A stretch of 64,000 nt of DNA from Lentisalinibacter orientalis (GTDB lineage: Bacteria > Pseudomonadota > Gammaproteobacteria > Steroidobacterales > Woeseiaceae), in the NCBI RefSeq assembly GCF_040706535.1, contig NZ_JAPDRJ010000006.1, positions 124,001 to 188,000 of the forward strand, written 5' to 3'. The position numbers and the translations under genes were made by a program. Of this stretch, positions 8,464-20,200 are shown piece after piece. The stretch's first letter is position 1. The number at the start of each line of letters is the position of its first letter. The notes beneath the pieces are model-generated. The model made no database searches, was not told the origin of the DNA, and was given only the letters and a program-made list of their open reading frames with translations.

Positions 8464-8940
8464 CTATCGGGATGCCAGGGCGGATTCGCCGAGGCTGTCC
8501 AGCCGGTACCAGATCTCCCCGCGCACGAGTTCGCGGGCGGCGCGGGTCTCGACGATCACCTCCTCGGCTGAGCGCTCCGGGTGCACGTCGGGGAAGAGCA
8601 GGGCGGGGTCGCGCTCGGCGTCCTCGAACGAGTCGTAGACGTTCACCGTCGCGTAGTCGTACGGTTTTGCCGTGCCGAGCGGATAGCGCACCTCGTACAG
8701 CCCCCAGCCGCGCATCAGCCCGCGCTCGATGCGCTCGGCGTGCACGGCCTTCCAGGTCTCGCGCTCGATGCGCTCGTAGGCGGCCTTGTCCGCCGGCTCG
8801 ACCTTCATGAAATCCACGACGTAGATGAGCGGGTCGTCCCGCTCGGCGACCGCGACCGAGGTGGTCACCCCCGCCGCGAAACCCGTGCCCAGGAGCACGA
8901 GCGCGATGAGCAGACGCCGGGGCAATCGCTGGGTTTGCAT
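8464..8940 (-). CDS. Exported or membrane-anchored hypothetical protein
   Basis: 158 residues. The N-terminus (MQTQRLPRRLLIALVLLGTGFAAG) is a signal peptide or anchor. The remaining 125 residues include YVVDFMKVEPADKAAYERIERETWKAVHAE and YATVNVYDSFEDAE, which look like a small ferredoxin-like alpha/beta-barrel domain of the NIPSNAP/DUF1330 kind; this is a weak resemblance, not an identification. A good ribosome site (AGGAGGAACCT) precedes the ATG. The EF-hand gene follows the same direction just upstream (8983). Confidence 0.6.
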   Translation of the reverse strand: MQTQRLPRRLLIALVLLGTGFAAGVTTSVAVAERDDPLIYVVDFMKVEPADKAAYERIERETWKAVHAERIERGLMRGWGLYEVRYPLGTAKPYDYATVNVYDSFEDAERDPALLFPDVHPERSAEEVIVETRAARELVRGEIWYRLDSLGESALASR

Positions 8941-8982
8941 AGGTTCCTCCTGAGTGGGCCTCCTGAATAGGCAGGCGTGGCG

Positions 8983-9219
8983 CTAGCGTTGCAGCCACCA
9001 GTCGACGAACTCGTCGAACGCGATGGATCCGTCCTGACGAGTGTCGATCTCGCGGAAGCCTATGCGGGCTTCCTCCTCGCTGGCGCCGGCCTCGAGCTCC
9101 TCCAGCATCTTCACGAACTCGTCGAACTCGATGCGGCCGTCGCCGTCCCGGTCGTTGTAATCGAAGCTCTCGCGGAGTTCCCGGGCTTCCTCCTCTCGGA
9201 GCGACTGGGGTTTGTCCAT
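8983..9219 (-). CDS. Small EF-hand protein
   Basis: 78 residues from the ATG at 9219, preceded by an AGGAGGAG ribosome site. Two EF-hand units are visible. The first loop, DRDGDGRIEFDE, has all acidic calcium-ligand positions (1, 3, 5, 9, 12). The second, DTRQDGSIAFDE, lacks acidic residues at positions 3 and 9 and is probably weak or structural. No signal peptide is present, so a cytoplasmic calcium-binding role is the simplest reading. It may share a transcript with the exported protein downstream at 8464-8940. Confidence 0.78.
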   Translation of the reverse strand: MDKPQSLREEEARELRESFDYNDRDGDGRIEFDEFVKMLEELEAGASEEEARIGFREIDTRQDGSIAFDEFVDWWLQR

Positions 9220-9270
9220 GCTCGACTCCTCCTCTGTGACGGTTCCTGCCCCCGATTCTCGCATGGAATG

Positions 9271-9294
9271 TGTGGGAGGGCCTTCAGGCCCGAT
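9271..9294 (+). repeat. REP-like palindrome unit
   Basis: The unit GGAGGGCCTTCAGGCCCGAT has an internal GGGCCT-TC-AGGCCC dyad. The same unit occurs at 9613-9637, 9642-9666, 44627-44650 and 44698-44721, always between or at the ends of genes. Confidence 0.75.
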
Positions 9295-9313
9295 GCGCGG
9301 TTCTATGGGCGTT

Positions 9314-9457
9314 GGCCCGCCATCGGCCGGGGCGGGCTACGGGGGACGCTCACTCGGACGTCCTGTCCTCGCTCGCTTCGGCCGGGCCTCCTTCCCGCCG
9401 TCATGGCTCCAGTCGGCCCGGACGACCCCCGCAGCCCGCCCCGGCCGCTGACGGGCC
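9314..9457. repeat. Large imperfect inverted repeat, 35-base arms
   Basis: The left arm 9314-9348 and right arm 9423-9457 are reverse complements with about four mismatches. Each contains AGCCCGCCCCGGCCG or its complement. About 74 bases separate them. The structure could form a long cruciform or RNA stem; no protein was found in it. Confidence 0.65.
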
Positions 9458-9477
9458 CGTAGCCGAGAGGATTGGCA

Positions 9478-9502
9478 CCAGTCAGCACGCGCCGCTGACT
9501 GG
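9478..9502. repeat. Perfect 9-bp hairpin
   Basis: CCAGTCAGC (9478-9486) and GCTGACTGG (9494-9502) flank a 7-base loop. There is no T-run after it, so it is not a classical terminator. Confidence 0.6.
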
Positions 9503-9537
9503 CGCTTCCTTCACGTTACCGCGAGCACGGCCGTCAT

Positions 9538-9591
9538 GCGGGGGTATCCATCGCCGCGACCTTTTGTCGGGAGCAAGATGGATACCCCCGC
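9538..9591. repeat. Perfect 15-bp inverted repeat
   Basis: GCGGGGGTATCCATC (9538-9552) is the exact reverse complement of GATGGATACCCCCGC (9577-9591), separated by a 24-base loop. It resembles another class of intergenic palindrome but occurs only once in this window. Confidence 0.7.
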
Positions 9592-9612
9592 AGGGCGGCC
9601 AGGAAAGAAGGG

Positions 9613-9661
9613 GATCGGGCCTGAAGGCCCTCCTACAGCCGGGTCGGGCCTGAAGGCCCTC

Positions 9662-9666
<5 letters not shown>
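9613..9666 (-). repeat. Tandem pair of REP-like units overlapping copA stop
   Basis: Two direct copies of the REP-like unit (9613-9637 and 9642-9666), each reading TCGGGCCTGAAGGCCCTCCTACA on the plus strand. The TAG stop of copA (9662-9664) falls inside the second unit, so the repeat forms the 3' end of the coding sequence. Confidence 0.8.
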
Positions 9667-11922
<2,256 letters not shown>

Positions 11923-11926
<4 letters not shown>

Positions 11927-13149
11927 GCGATGACTCCGCTAACGAACAGGGCGACGCCGCCGCCCAGCAACAGCAGGATAAAAAGACCGGTGACGACGTC
12001 CTGCACGCCGATGCCGCCGTCTCCGTGGTCGTGTTCGTGACCGTCGGCGCCGGCCATCTGCCGGTGCCGCCGCCGCAACCACAGCATCACCCCGGTCAGG
12101 GCCACGGCGGTCAGATTCATGTAGAACGTGTAGTCCAGCTTGAACTGTGCCACGTCGCCGGCCTCGCGGCTGCTCTCCGGCATCATGCCGAGCCAGAGGA
12201 AACCATAGTGCAGGATGATTGCCGTCACAATAATGCTCACGTACATAATGCCCGCGATGTAAAGGGCCACGCGCCAGCCGTAGTACTTGGCGTTCACCTT
12301 CACCAGCGGCGGCACCATGAGGTCGGAGTAGATGAAGCCCATGATGCCGGCGAACAGCACGCCGCCCGAGTTCAGCACCGTGGCGAGCGGGATGTTGCCC
12401 ATGGAGCCGATGAACGTTGCCGCGGCCACGAACGGCGCCACCGCCGCGTTCTGCAGCACGATCCAGAAGTTGTCCGGGTTGGCTGCCGCCGCCTCGGCGA
12501 GGAACAGGGCCTGCCAGAAGCTGTCCGGCACGTAGACGGCGATGAAGCCGGCCAGCGTGAAGCCGACCAGGATTTCCTGCCACACCATGCCCCACTCGTT
12601 GGCGAAATTATTGCCCACGCGGCACCAGCCCTCGAAGCTGGTCATGCGCTGCTTCCAGTCGAAATCCTCTTCGTCGGTGTCGGTTTCCTCCTTCACCTTC
12701 TCCCGGGCGGCGTCCAGCCAGCGGCGCGGGTAGGTGAGCCGGATCAGCATCGAGCTGATCGCGATCAGCACGACGCCGCCCACGACCTCGGCGGCCAGGA
12801 ACTGCCAGCCCAGGAAGATCAGGATCAGGATGCCGAGCTCGATGACGAGGTTGGTCGACGCGAACATGAAGGCCACGGCCGCGACGAAATGCGCGCCTTT
12901 CTGCACCAGCGCCCGGGCGGCCGAGAGGGCGGCGAACGAGCAGGAGCTCGAGATGGCGCCGAAGAGGGTCGCCAGGCTGACGCTGCCGGCATCCGCCGCG
13001 CCCATGTGGGCCGTCAGGCGCTTCTTCGGCACGAAGGCCTGAATGGCGGCGCTGATCGTGTAGCCGAGCACGAAGGCCCAGCCGGACTTCCAGAAGAAAC
13101 CCGCGGCGGTCCTGGCCGCCTCGCCGTACGTGGCCCAGAAATCACCCAT
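11923..13149 (-). CDS. Permease of the PF03773 (ArsP/SO_0444-like) family
   Basis: 408 residues with about eight or nine membrane helices. The first domain has the signature LFGAISSSCSFAALSAARAL (the invariant Cys of the SSCS-type loop) and FMFASTNLVIELG. The second half repeats the pattern (GSMGNIPLATVLNSGGVLFAGIMGFIYSDL). A cytoplasmic loop is acidic (KEETDTDEEDFDW) and the loop before the last helix is His/Asp-rich (GADGHEHDHGDGG). Family members export metal or organometal species. Here the four-base overlap with copA and the histidine-rich loop suggest copper or another soft metal; this is inference. The start is ATG at 13149. Confidence 0.85.
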
Positions 13150-13180
13150 GCCCTCTACCCTATACCCCGATGCGGCGAGG

Positions 13181-15061
13181 TCAAATGCGCATGCGCACGC
13201 CCACCTCGAACACCTGGTCCGGTGGCAGGTCGAAATACAGCGTCGTGCGGCGCGTGTTACGCCGGATGAGCACGTACAGCCAGGACCGCCACCAGGCCAT
13301 GCCGGTCGTGCCCACCGGGTACTCCGTCTCCTGTTCCAGGAAATAGGTGGCCCGCTCCGGATCCAGGCCGATGCCGTGCTCGTCGTTCGCCTGTTCCAGG
13401 TCTTCCCGGGGCCTCGGTTTTTCCATGTAGCCGTAGTAGGCGACGATACGGTGGATATCGTCGCGCAGCTTCGTCACCTTCAGCCGCTCGCGGCGCCCGA
13501 TGCGGGGGCGGCGCAGGGTCTTGGCCGTGTAGATCACCACCAGATCGTGCAGCGCCCGGTTGTGGTGGAGATTGTGGATCAGCCCGTGGGGCGTGCCGCG
13601 CTCGTTGGCGGCGAGATAGACCGCGTGCCCCGGCACCCGGCGGTAGTAGCCGCCGCCCAGATGCGCCAGAAATTCCCGCACCGGCGTGGCTTCGTTGCGC
13701 ATGTGCCGCTGTTCGGTGGCGCGGCCCCGGCGCCAGGTGGCCATCACCAGGTAGACGCCCGCCGCGACGCCCACGGGCAGCCAGCCGCCGTCCATGAACT
13801 TGCCGGCGTTGGCCGCGAAGTAGGCGATGTCGGGGATGATGAACAGGACGGTGACAGCGAGCGAGACCGGCAGGGCCCAGCGGAAGATCCGTCGCTCCGC
13901 GAAGTACAGCAGGATGGTGGTCACCAGCATGGTGGCGCTGATGGCGATGCCGTAGGCGGCGGCCAGGTTGCCCGAGCGCTGGAAGCCGGCCACCAGCGCG
14001 ACGGCGGCCACGAGCAGCAGCCAGTTCACGGACGGCACGTAGATCCGGCCTCGCTGCCGCGACGAGGTGTGGACTATCTTCACCGTCGGCAGGTAGCCCA
14101 GGTTCTGGCCCTGGAAGGTGAGTGAGAACGCCCCCGAGATGATGGCCTGCGAGGCGATGATGGTGGCGAAAGTCGCAAGACCGACCATCGGATACAGCGC
14201 CCAGCCCGGCACGAGCTCGTAGAAGGGGTTCACCAGCGCGTCGCCCTCGCGCAGGATGAGCGCGCCCTGGCCGAAGTAGTTCAGCAGCAGCCCGGGGAGC
14301 ACCACCAGGTACCAGCCGAGGCGTATCGGCGCCCGGCCGAAGTGGCCGAGATCCGCATACAGCGCCTCGCCGCCGGTGACGACGAGGAAGACGATGCCGA
14401 GGATGGCGAACGCATGCAGCCCGTCGTCGCCGAAGAAGGCGACGGCATACCCAGGGTTCACGGCGGTGAGCACAGAGGGGTTGGCGACGATGCCGGGCAG
14501 CCCGGCGAGCCCGATGCAGGCGAACCAGACCAGCATCACCGGGCCGAAGATGGTGCCGATCCCGCCGGTGCCCAGGCGCTGCACGGCGAACAGCCCGCAC
14601 AGGATGGCGATCGTGATCGGCACGACATAGTGCTCGAATACCGGTGTGGCCACCTCCAGGCCTTCGATGGCGCTCAGCACCGAGATGGCCGGCGTGATCA
14701 TGCCGTCGCCGTAGAGCAGGGCGGCGCCGAAGAGACCGAGCGCCATCACGGTCGTGCGGGACCGGCCCTTGAGCGGCCGGCGCACCAGTTCCATCAGTGC
14801 CAGGATGCCGCCCTCGCCGTAGTGATCGGCGCGCAGCACGAACACCAGATACTTCACGGAGATGACGAGGATGAGCGACCAGAACACCAGCGAGAGTACG
14901 CCGAGGACGTTGGCCGCGGTCGGGGCCACCCCGTAGTCGCTGTAGAAGCACTCGCGCACGGCGTACAGCGGGCTGGTGCCGATGTCGCCGTAGACGACAC
15001 CGAGCGCCGCCAGGGTCAGCGGCGCGAGCCGCTTGCGGTTCTCGCCGTCCCCGGCATTCAC
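13181..15061 (-). CDS. kup: Kup/Trk-type low-affinity K+ uptake permease
   Basis: 626 residues, matching the usual Kup length. Starts at GTG 15061, which overlaps the nhaC-like stop by four bases (GTGA); the longer open frame to 15433 is the wrong frame of that gene. Conserved Kup motifs are LGVVYGDIGTSPLYA near the N-terminus, ADHYGEGGILALMEL, LLYGDGMITPAISVLSA and PNIGYAVAFF-like NPGYAVAFFGDDGLHAF, followed by GEALYADLGHFG. Twelve membrane helices precede a C-terminal cytoplasmic region of about 180 residues. It is a K+/H+ symporter of the inner membrane. Coupling to an Na+/H+ antiporter gene suggests a shared role in ion homeostasis. Confidence 0.93.
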   Translation of the reverse strand: MNAGDGENRKRLAPLTLAALGVVYGDIGTSPLYAVRECFYSDYGVAPTAANVLGVLSLVFWSLILVISVKYLVFVLRADHYGEGGILALMELVRRPLKGRSRTTVMALGLFGAALLYGDGMITPAISVLSAIEGLEVATPVFEHYVVPITIAILCGLFAVQRLGTGGIGTIFGPVMLVWFACIGLAGLPGIVANPSVLTAVNPGYAVAFFGDDGLHAFAILGIVFLVVTGGEALYADLGHFGRAPIRLGWYLVVLPGLLLNYFGQGALILREGDALVNPFYELVPGWALYPMVGLATFATIIASQAIISGAFSLTFQGQNLGYLPTVKIVHTSSRQRGRIYVPSVNWLLLVAAVALVAGFQRSGNLAAAYGIAISATMLVTTILLYFAERRIFRWALPVSLAVTVLFIIPDIAYFAANAGKFMDGGWLPVGVAAGVYLVMATWRRGRATEQRHMRNEATPVREFLAHLGGGYYRRVPGHAVYLAANERGTPHGLIHNLHHNRALHDLVVIYTAKTLRRPRIGRRERLKVTKLRDDIHRIVAYYGYMEKPRPREDLEQANDEHGIGLDPERATYFLEQETEYPVGTTGMAWWRSWLYVLIRRNTRRTTLYFDLPPDQVFEVGVRMRI

Positions 15062-16491
15062 GGCGGCGGATGCCGCGTCTCGGACCCGTCGTCGGCTTCG
15101 TACGTGCGACCGAAGCCGGTGATGGCCGCCATCAGCATCACGGCCGCCAGGAACCAGCCGTGCAGGACGTAGGCCCACACGTCGGTGGGCGCCACCGCCT
15201 CGACGAAGTCGTACTGCTCTTCCAGCGTGCGCAGGGTCTGGTAGCCGATCAGCACGCCGCCGCCCCAGGGGAAGATGTAGCCGATGGCAGACGTCACCGC
15301 GTCCAGCATGTTGGCGCGCCGGTAGGGATGCAGGCGGAAGCGCTTGCCCAGCCGGGAGATCACCGGGCCGGCGGCGATCTCGGCGGCCGTATTGATGGTG
15401 ATGAACGCATTCAGCGAGAACACAATGGCCCACATGGCCGTCTCCGCCCGGGCGACGGAGTCCCGGGCGAAGCGGCGCAGCCGGTCGATCAGCGCCTCCA
15501 GCGCGCCGCCCAGGCGCATGATGTGGCCGCCGGCCACGATCAGCAGGATCAGGATGGCCAGGCCGACGTAGCCGGCGATCCCGTCCACGAGCGCTCCGCC
15601 GACCTGATCCCGGTCGGGATCGATGAACAGGACGTCGGCCGGCGCCGCCAGTCCCAGCGCCAATTCCAGCACGACGGCGCCGAGGATGCCCCAGGTGAGT
15701 GCCACCAGGATGTGGTGACCGCGCAGCGCGAGGAAGATCACCAGCGCGAACGGCGCGAGCAGCACGAGGCCCTGCGGCGAGGCGGTCTCCGCGAACAGGG
15801 CATTCGCCCGCGCCGCATTTACCGGATCGCCGTCGCCGCCGAGCAGCGTGAACAGCACCAGCGCCGGCAGCGCCGCGATCAGCGCGTACTTGACCCGCGA
15901 ACGCACGACGCCCGGTATGTCCGTCTCCTGGGTGGTGGCCGAGACCACCGTGGTGTCCGACACCGGCGCCAGGTTATCGCCGAAGGCGGCACCGGACAGG
16001 ATGGCGGCGAACAGCCACACCGGATCGGCGCCCAGTGTCACGCCGGCCGGGAACATGAGCGTGCAGAACGCGACGGCGGTGCCGTAGCCGGTGCCCACCG
16101 CGGTGCCGAAGGTGGCGGCCAGCAGGAAGGTCGCGCCGACGAACAGCCCGCCCGTGGCGCCGGACTGGGCGCCCACCCAGACGAGCCCGTCCACCAGCCC
16201 GCCGACCCGCAGCACCTGAGCGAACATGCCGGCCCAGAACCAGGCGACGATGGTGACCGCGGCCACCGGGTTGGCCATGCCCTCGAAGACCGCGTTGGCG
16301 TAATCCGCCCAGCGGCTGCGGCAGAGCAGCATGCCCAGCGTCAGGCCGCCGATCATGCCGAGGATGAGGCCCTGCTCGTCGGGGGCGCCGGCCACCGAGA
16401 TGGCGACGGCCCAGACCACGAAGAAGAGCAGGGGGACGGCGGCGCTGAGGCGCCCGCCGCGGAAGACGAGTGAATCGGCGCCGTCGGTCAT
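15058..16491 (-). CDS. nhaC: NhaC-family Na+/H+ antiporter
   Basis: 477 residues, about eleven to twelve helices. The signature GAAFGDNLAPVSDTTVVSATTQ and the following DIPGVVRSRVKYAL are diagnostic of the NhaC family; AVGTGYGTAVAFCTLMFPAG and NAFITINTAAEIAAGPVI are further family blocks. It should exchange cytoplasmic Na+ for H+. The kup start lies within its stop codon. The YceI gene lies just upstream on the same strand with a ten-base gap between the YceI stop and this start, so a three-gene transcript is possible. Confidence 0.88.
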   Translation of the reverse strand: MTDGADSLVFRGGRLSAAVPLLFFVVWAVAISVAGAPDEQGLILGMIGGLTLGMLLCRSRWADYANAVFEGMANPVAAVTIVAWFWAGMFAQVLRVGGLVDGLVWVGAQSGATGGLFVGATFLLAATFGTAVGTGYGTAVAFCTLMFPAGVTLGADPVWLFAAILSGAAFGDNLAPVSDTTVVSATTQETDIPGVVRSRVKYALIAALPALVLFTLLGGDGDPVNAARANALFAETASPQGLVLLAPFALVIFLALRGHHILVALTWGILGAVVLELALGLAAPADVLFIDPDRDQVGGALVDGIAGYVGLAILILLIVAGGHIMRLGGALEALIDRLRRFARDSVARAETAMWAIVFSLNAFITINTAAEIAAGPVISRLGKRFRLHPYRRANMLDAVTSAIGYIFPWGGGVLIGYQTLRTLEEQYDFVEAVAPTDVWAYVLHGWFLAAVMLMAAITGFGRTYEADDGSETRHPPP

Positions 16492-16500
16492 GCGGCCGGC

Positions 16501-17103
16501 CTATTGCGCGCCGTCGTGGACCAGCTCGACCTCGATGGTCAGCGTCACCTCGTCGCTCACCGCGGGCACGTACTGGTCCAGGCCCCAGGCGGAGCGCATG
16601 ACCGTGCCGGTGGCCGAGATACCCACTGCCGGGACCTTCTTCAGCGGATGCTCGCCGGCGCCGTTGATCGTGGCGGCGAGCGTGACCGGTACCGTCTTGC
16701 CCTTGATCGTGAGTCCGCCGGATATGTCGTAGGTGTTCTCGCCCGTCTTCTCCACGCTCGCGGACTCGAAGGTGATGGCGGGATGGTTCTCCAGATCGAA
16801 GTACTCCGCGCCCATCAGGTGGCCGTCGAAGACCTCCACGCCACTGTCCACACTGGAGACGTCGATGCTGACGTCGATCTCGCTCGCCTCGGGGTCCTCG
16901 GTGTCGAGCTTCAGCGTGACGTCGAAGTCGTCGAAGCGCACCTTCGGGTTGGAGAAGCCGAGGTGCGTGTAGGAGAAGATCACGTAGGCGTGCTGGTCGT
17001 CTTCCTGGTAGGTACCGGAGGGCACGCCGGACAGGTCGGCGGCCGCGGCGGGTGTCTGGGTAAGCAGCAGGGCTGCGGCGGTGATGAAAGACGTACGTCG
17101 CAT
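16501..17103 (-). CDS. YceI-family periplasmic lipid-binding protein
   Basis: 200 residues from ATG 17103. Signal peptide MRRTSFITAAALLLTQTPAAAA is followed by the YceI lipocalin-like barrel: SYTHLGFSNPKVRFDDFDVTLKLD, SEIDVSIDVSSVDSG, HLMGAEYFDLENHPAITFES, GGLTIKGKTVPVTL and the C-terminal block SAWGLDQYVPAVSDEVTLTI. The family binds isoprenoid or fatty-acyl chains in the periplasm. A ribosome site (GGAGGTTCCC) precedes this start; the upstream open frame to 17175 lacks one. Confidence 0.9.
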   Translation of the reverse strand: MRRTSFITAAALLLTQTPAAAADLSGVPSGTYQEDDQHAYVIFSYTHLGFSNPKVRFDDFDVTLKLDTEDPEASEIDVSIDVSSVDSGVEVFDGHLMGAEYFDLENHPAITFESASVEKTGENTYDISGGLTIKGKTVPVTLAATINGAGEHPLKKVPAVGISATGTVMRSAWGLDQYVPAVSDEVTLTIEVELVHDGAQ

Positions 17104-17298
17104 GGGAACCTCCGTGTTTGTGACTGTCCGCATGCTAGCACGGGGCTCGGCGGCGGAGCGCGGCGCCGACTCCACGCCCGCTGCGCTTCGGCCTCAGGGG
17201 GCGGACCTTGCCCGGCGCCGATTATGGGTTACCATCGACCGTGCGACCGGCGATAACAAGAACGAATAGCGGCTGCGGCCGAACCTTGCGGGCGTGTG

Positions 17299-20200
17299 AT
17301 GGCGGGAACAGCGAGCGGGCGTCCGTCCGCGATCAGTGACTACGAGATCGACCTCGATCCGGGGGAGGCCGAGCGGTGGATTGCCCTGGCGGCTGAAGCC
17401 TCCGGATGCCGGCCGGAGGAGTTGGCCATCGAGTGCGCCGCCCGGCCCGCTTTCCTGGAGGGGGATGCCCTGCTGCTGTTGCTCCGTTATCGGGGCCATG
17501 GCCCGATTGTCGAACAGACTTGGTGGTGGACCGAAGGCGAGCAGCAGGAAGACCGCGATATCCTCCTCTGGTGTCTTGCAGGTCACGACGACCAGCCGCG
17601 GCGGCGGATTCTGCCACTGCGCGATACCAATGATTTCCTTGCGACTCTGAGCTGGACGGACGTCTACCGAATCGACGCCGATACGGCGCTCGACTACCTG
17701 CGCGTATTCGCGGATTTTGCGAGGACGGGAGATGCCGTCCTGGCCGGCGCCCGTGTGCTGTTTATCGAGCGGCTCGACGACGTCGAATTCTGGGTCGCGC
17801 TGAACGACTTCGAGCGCGAGCGAGTGGCTGCCGCCCTCGCGTCAGATCCGCTGACCGGTTCGGACAGCATCCGCCATGGCTACCGCGCGATGTGCCTCGC
17901 TCTCGTGGACGACGGACTCCGCCGCTTAATCTGCACGGTGTACGACCGGCCGGTGCCGGGTCTTGGGGAGGTGGCGGCCCTGCGCGGCGAGATTCGCGTC
18001 GAACTCGCGGAGGACGAGCCCCTGTTGACCGGACTGCCGGAGGGCTATCTGCGCTCGCTGCTCGCGCGTCCGGGCAGTATTTATGGGCGGAAGGGCTATC
18101 AGGAGAGTCCGGATGGCTGGCGGCGTCTGGCGAAAGTCGATGCGAACACGCTCATCGACGACGTCAACCGACGCGTCCTGCCGCTGGTTGCCGGCGACGG
18201 CCTGACCCGGGTCGCGCTCAAGCGCCTGCCGTTCTACCCGCTGGACCTGGTCCGGGTCAGCGACTGTATCCACAACGGCGACCGTACCGATCGTTTCCTA
18301 CTCTGGCGGCCGGGTCTTGCCGTCTCCCTGGACACGCGCAGCGACTGGATCAACACCCTGAACGAGTACCTCGCCCGTCACGAGCAGTGGTCGCTGCTGA
18401 CGGCGGACGACGTGGCCGCGTACCTCAAGTTCTTCGGCGGCTTCGTCTGGGGGGATGAAGGGCCATTCCACATCGTCACCGGTGCCGGCGACTTGGTCCC
18501 CGAAGATACCGATCCGGGCTCAGGGACGATCCTGCCGGGGGTCCGGGAGACGCTTGGCCTCGGTGAAGCGGCTTCCGTGGACGATGTCACCGCGTCGGTC
18601 GGAGACCCGGACGTCGGGGAGCCCGACGGGGAGGGCTGGTGGCCCGTGGTCGCCTTTGTCCGCTATGGCGCGGGCCTGTTCGCGGCGAAATTCCGGGTCA
18701 GTCCACATGGACTGGTGGAGATGCTCGACGATACACCGCTGGTCAGCTGGGAGCTCGCAGAGGAGCCCGACCAAATGCCCGAGTCGCCGGCGCGTGGCTT
18801 GCAGCCGCCCATCGCGTCGCAGACGGAACCGACCCTGAAGAGCGTGACCGGCGAGCACTTCGCGGCCGAGCTGCGCACCGCCCGGGATTCGGGCAGCCGC
18901 CGGCCGGCGGAGATCCGGGATCGCATTGTCTGCGGTCGCGTAGATCTGCGGGGAGAGTCAATCGGCTCCGTCGTGATCACGAACTGCCGCTTCCGCGGCA
19001 CGGTCAACCTCGATCATTTGGAGTGCTCCAGGGATCTGGTGTTCCGGCATTGCGTCTTCGAGAACGGGTTGCGGCTGGCCGAGGCAACCATCCGTGGCCG
19101 TCTGCACCTGCGCGACGTCATCGTCAGGGGCCATGTCACCCTGACCGACCAGGAAGCAATCGTCCATAGCGGCGGCGTATCGCTGACCTGTCACGAGAGC
19201 AGAGCGGCCTATGTGACCCTGGTCCGGGTAAACGTGGGGGGCACCCTGCTGGCCGAGCGGCTGCGAGTCCAGGGCAACCTGGAGTTTCTGTCGGTGCAGA
19301 CGCTGCGAAGTACGGACCTGATGTCCTCACAGATCGGCCAGGGCCTGATCATCGCCTCGGAATCGGCTGCATCTCCAACGTGCATTTACGGCGATCTCAA
19401 CCTTGACCAGGTCGTCGCCCACAGCATCCTGCTGCGCGGCTTGTTCGTGCTCCTGGATCTCAATCTCCAGTATGCATTCGCCGAACAGTGGATATCCCTG
19501 GAAGGACTGAATCCGGGCGGGAGCGGAGCGCTGCCCCTGCGGGTGGGACATTATCCGTCGGGTGGCGGCGATTCCGGCCCTGCCGGGGGAATCAGCGTCT
19601 ATGGGACGGTTGTCGAGAGGAATTTCCTGATACTCACGAACGTGGATGTTGCGGGCGGCGTAAAGGCCGCCTTCGTACGCGTAGGTACCGGCCTGTGGCT
19701 CGAGCCCGACAGGGATCATCCCGGACGCAACCGCATCGGGGCCGACGTCGAACTGGATGGCGCCGTCGTACCTCAGATACTGCGTATCCGGCGCACGGAC
19801 ATCGGCGGCGATCTTTCCGGCCGCGCGCTGCAGACAGGGGAACTGCGCTTGGTCGGCCGCATGAAGCCGGCTGTCACTGATGATGACGGGAACGAGATAG
19901 TGGCGCCGGAATACGAGCCGATCGCAGTCGCCGGCAAGGTCAACCTGCAGGACGCGATGCTCGAGGGTGAGGCGTACATCGTCGGCGTCCGCATCGGCGA
20001 ATCGCTGAATCTCAGACATGCCTCCGTCGACGGCGATCTAACGCTGTCGATCGGCTGCGCGCAGGGCCGTGAGCGCGGCCTCACGGAAGAGCAGGATGCC
20101 GACGTCGGCTATCTTCTGGCGGAGACGGGTGGTGGCATCAATCTGCGCAAGGCGATGATCAGCGGCGACGTGGTGCTCTCCGGCGCGGATTGCGCCGCCG

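Larger units (their letters stand above)
9220..9661. other. Repeat-rich spacer without a gene
   Basis: About 440 bases between copA and the EF-hand gene with no convincing coding frame. It contains one REP-like unit, a large imperfect inverted repeat, a 9-bp hairpin, a 15-bp perfect hairpin and two further REP-like units, each listed separately. Open frames crossing it have no start signals or protein-like composition. Confidence 0.7.
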
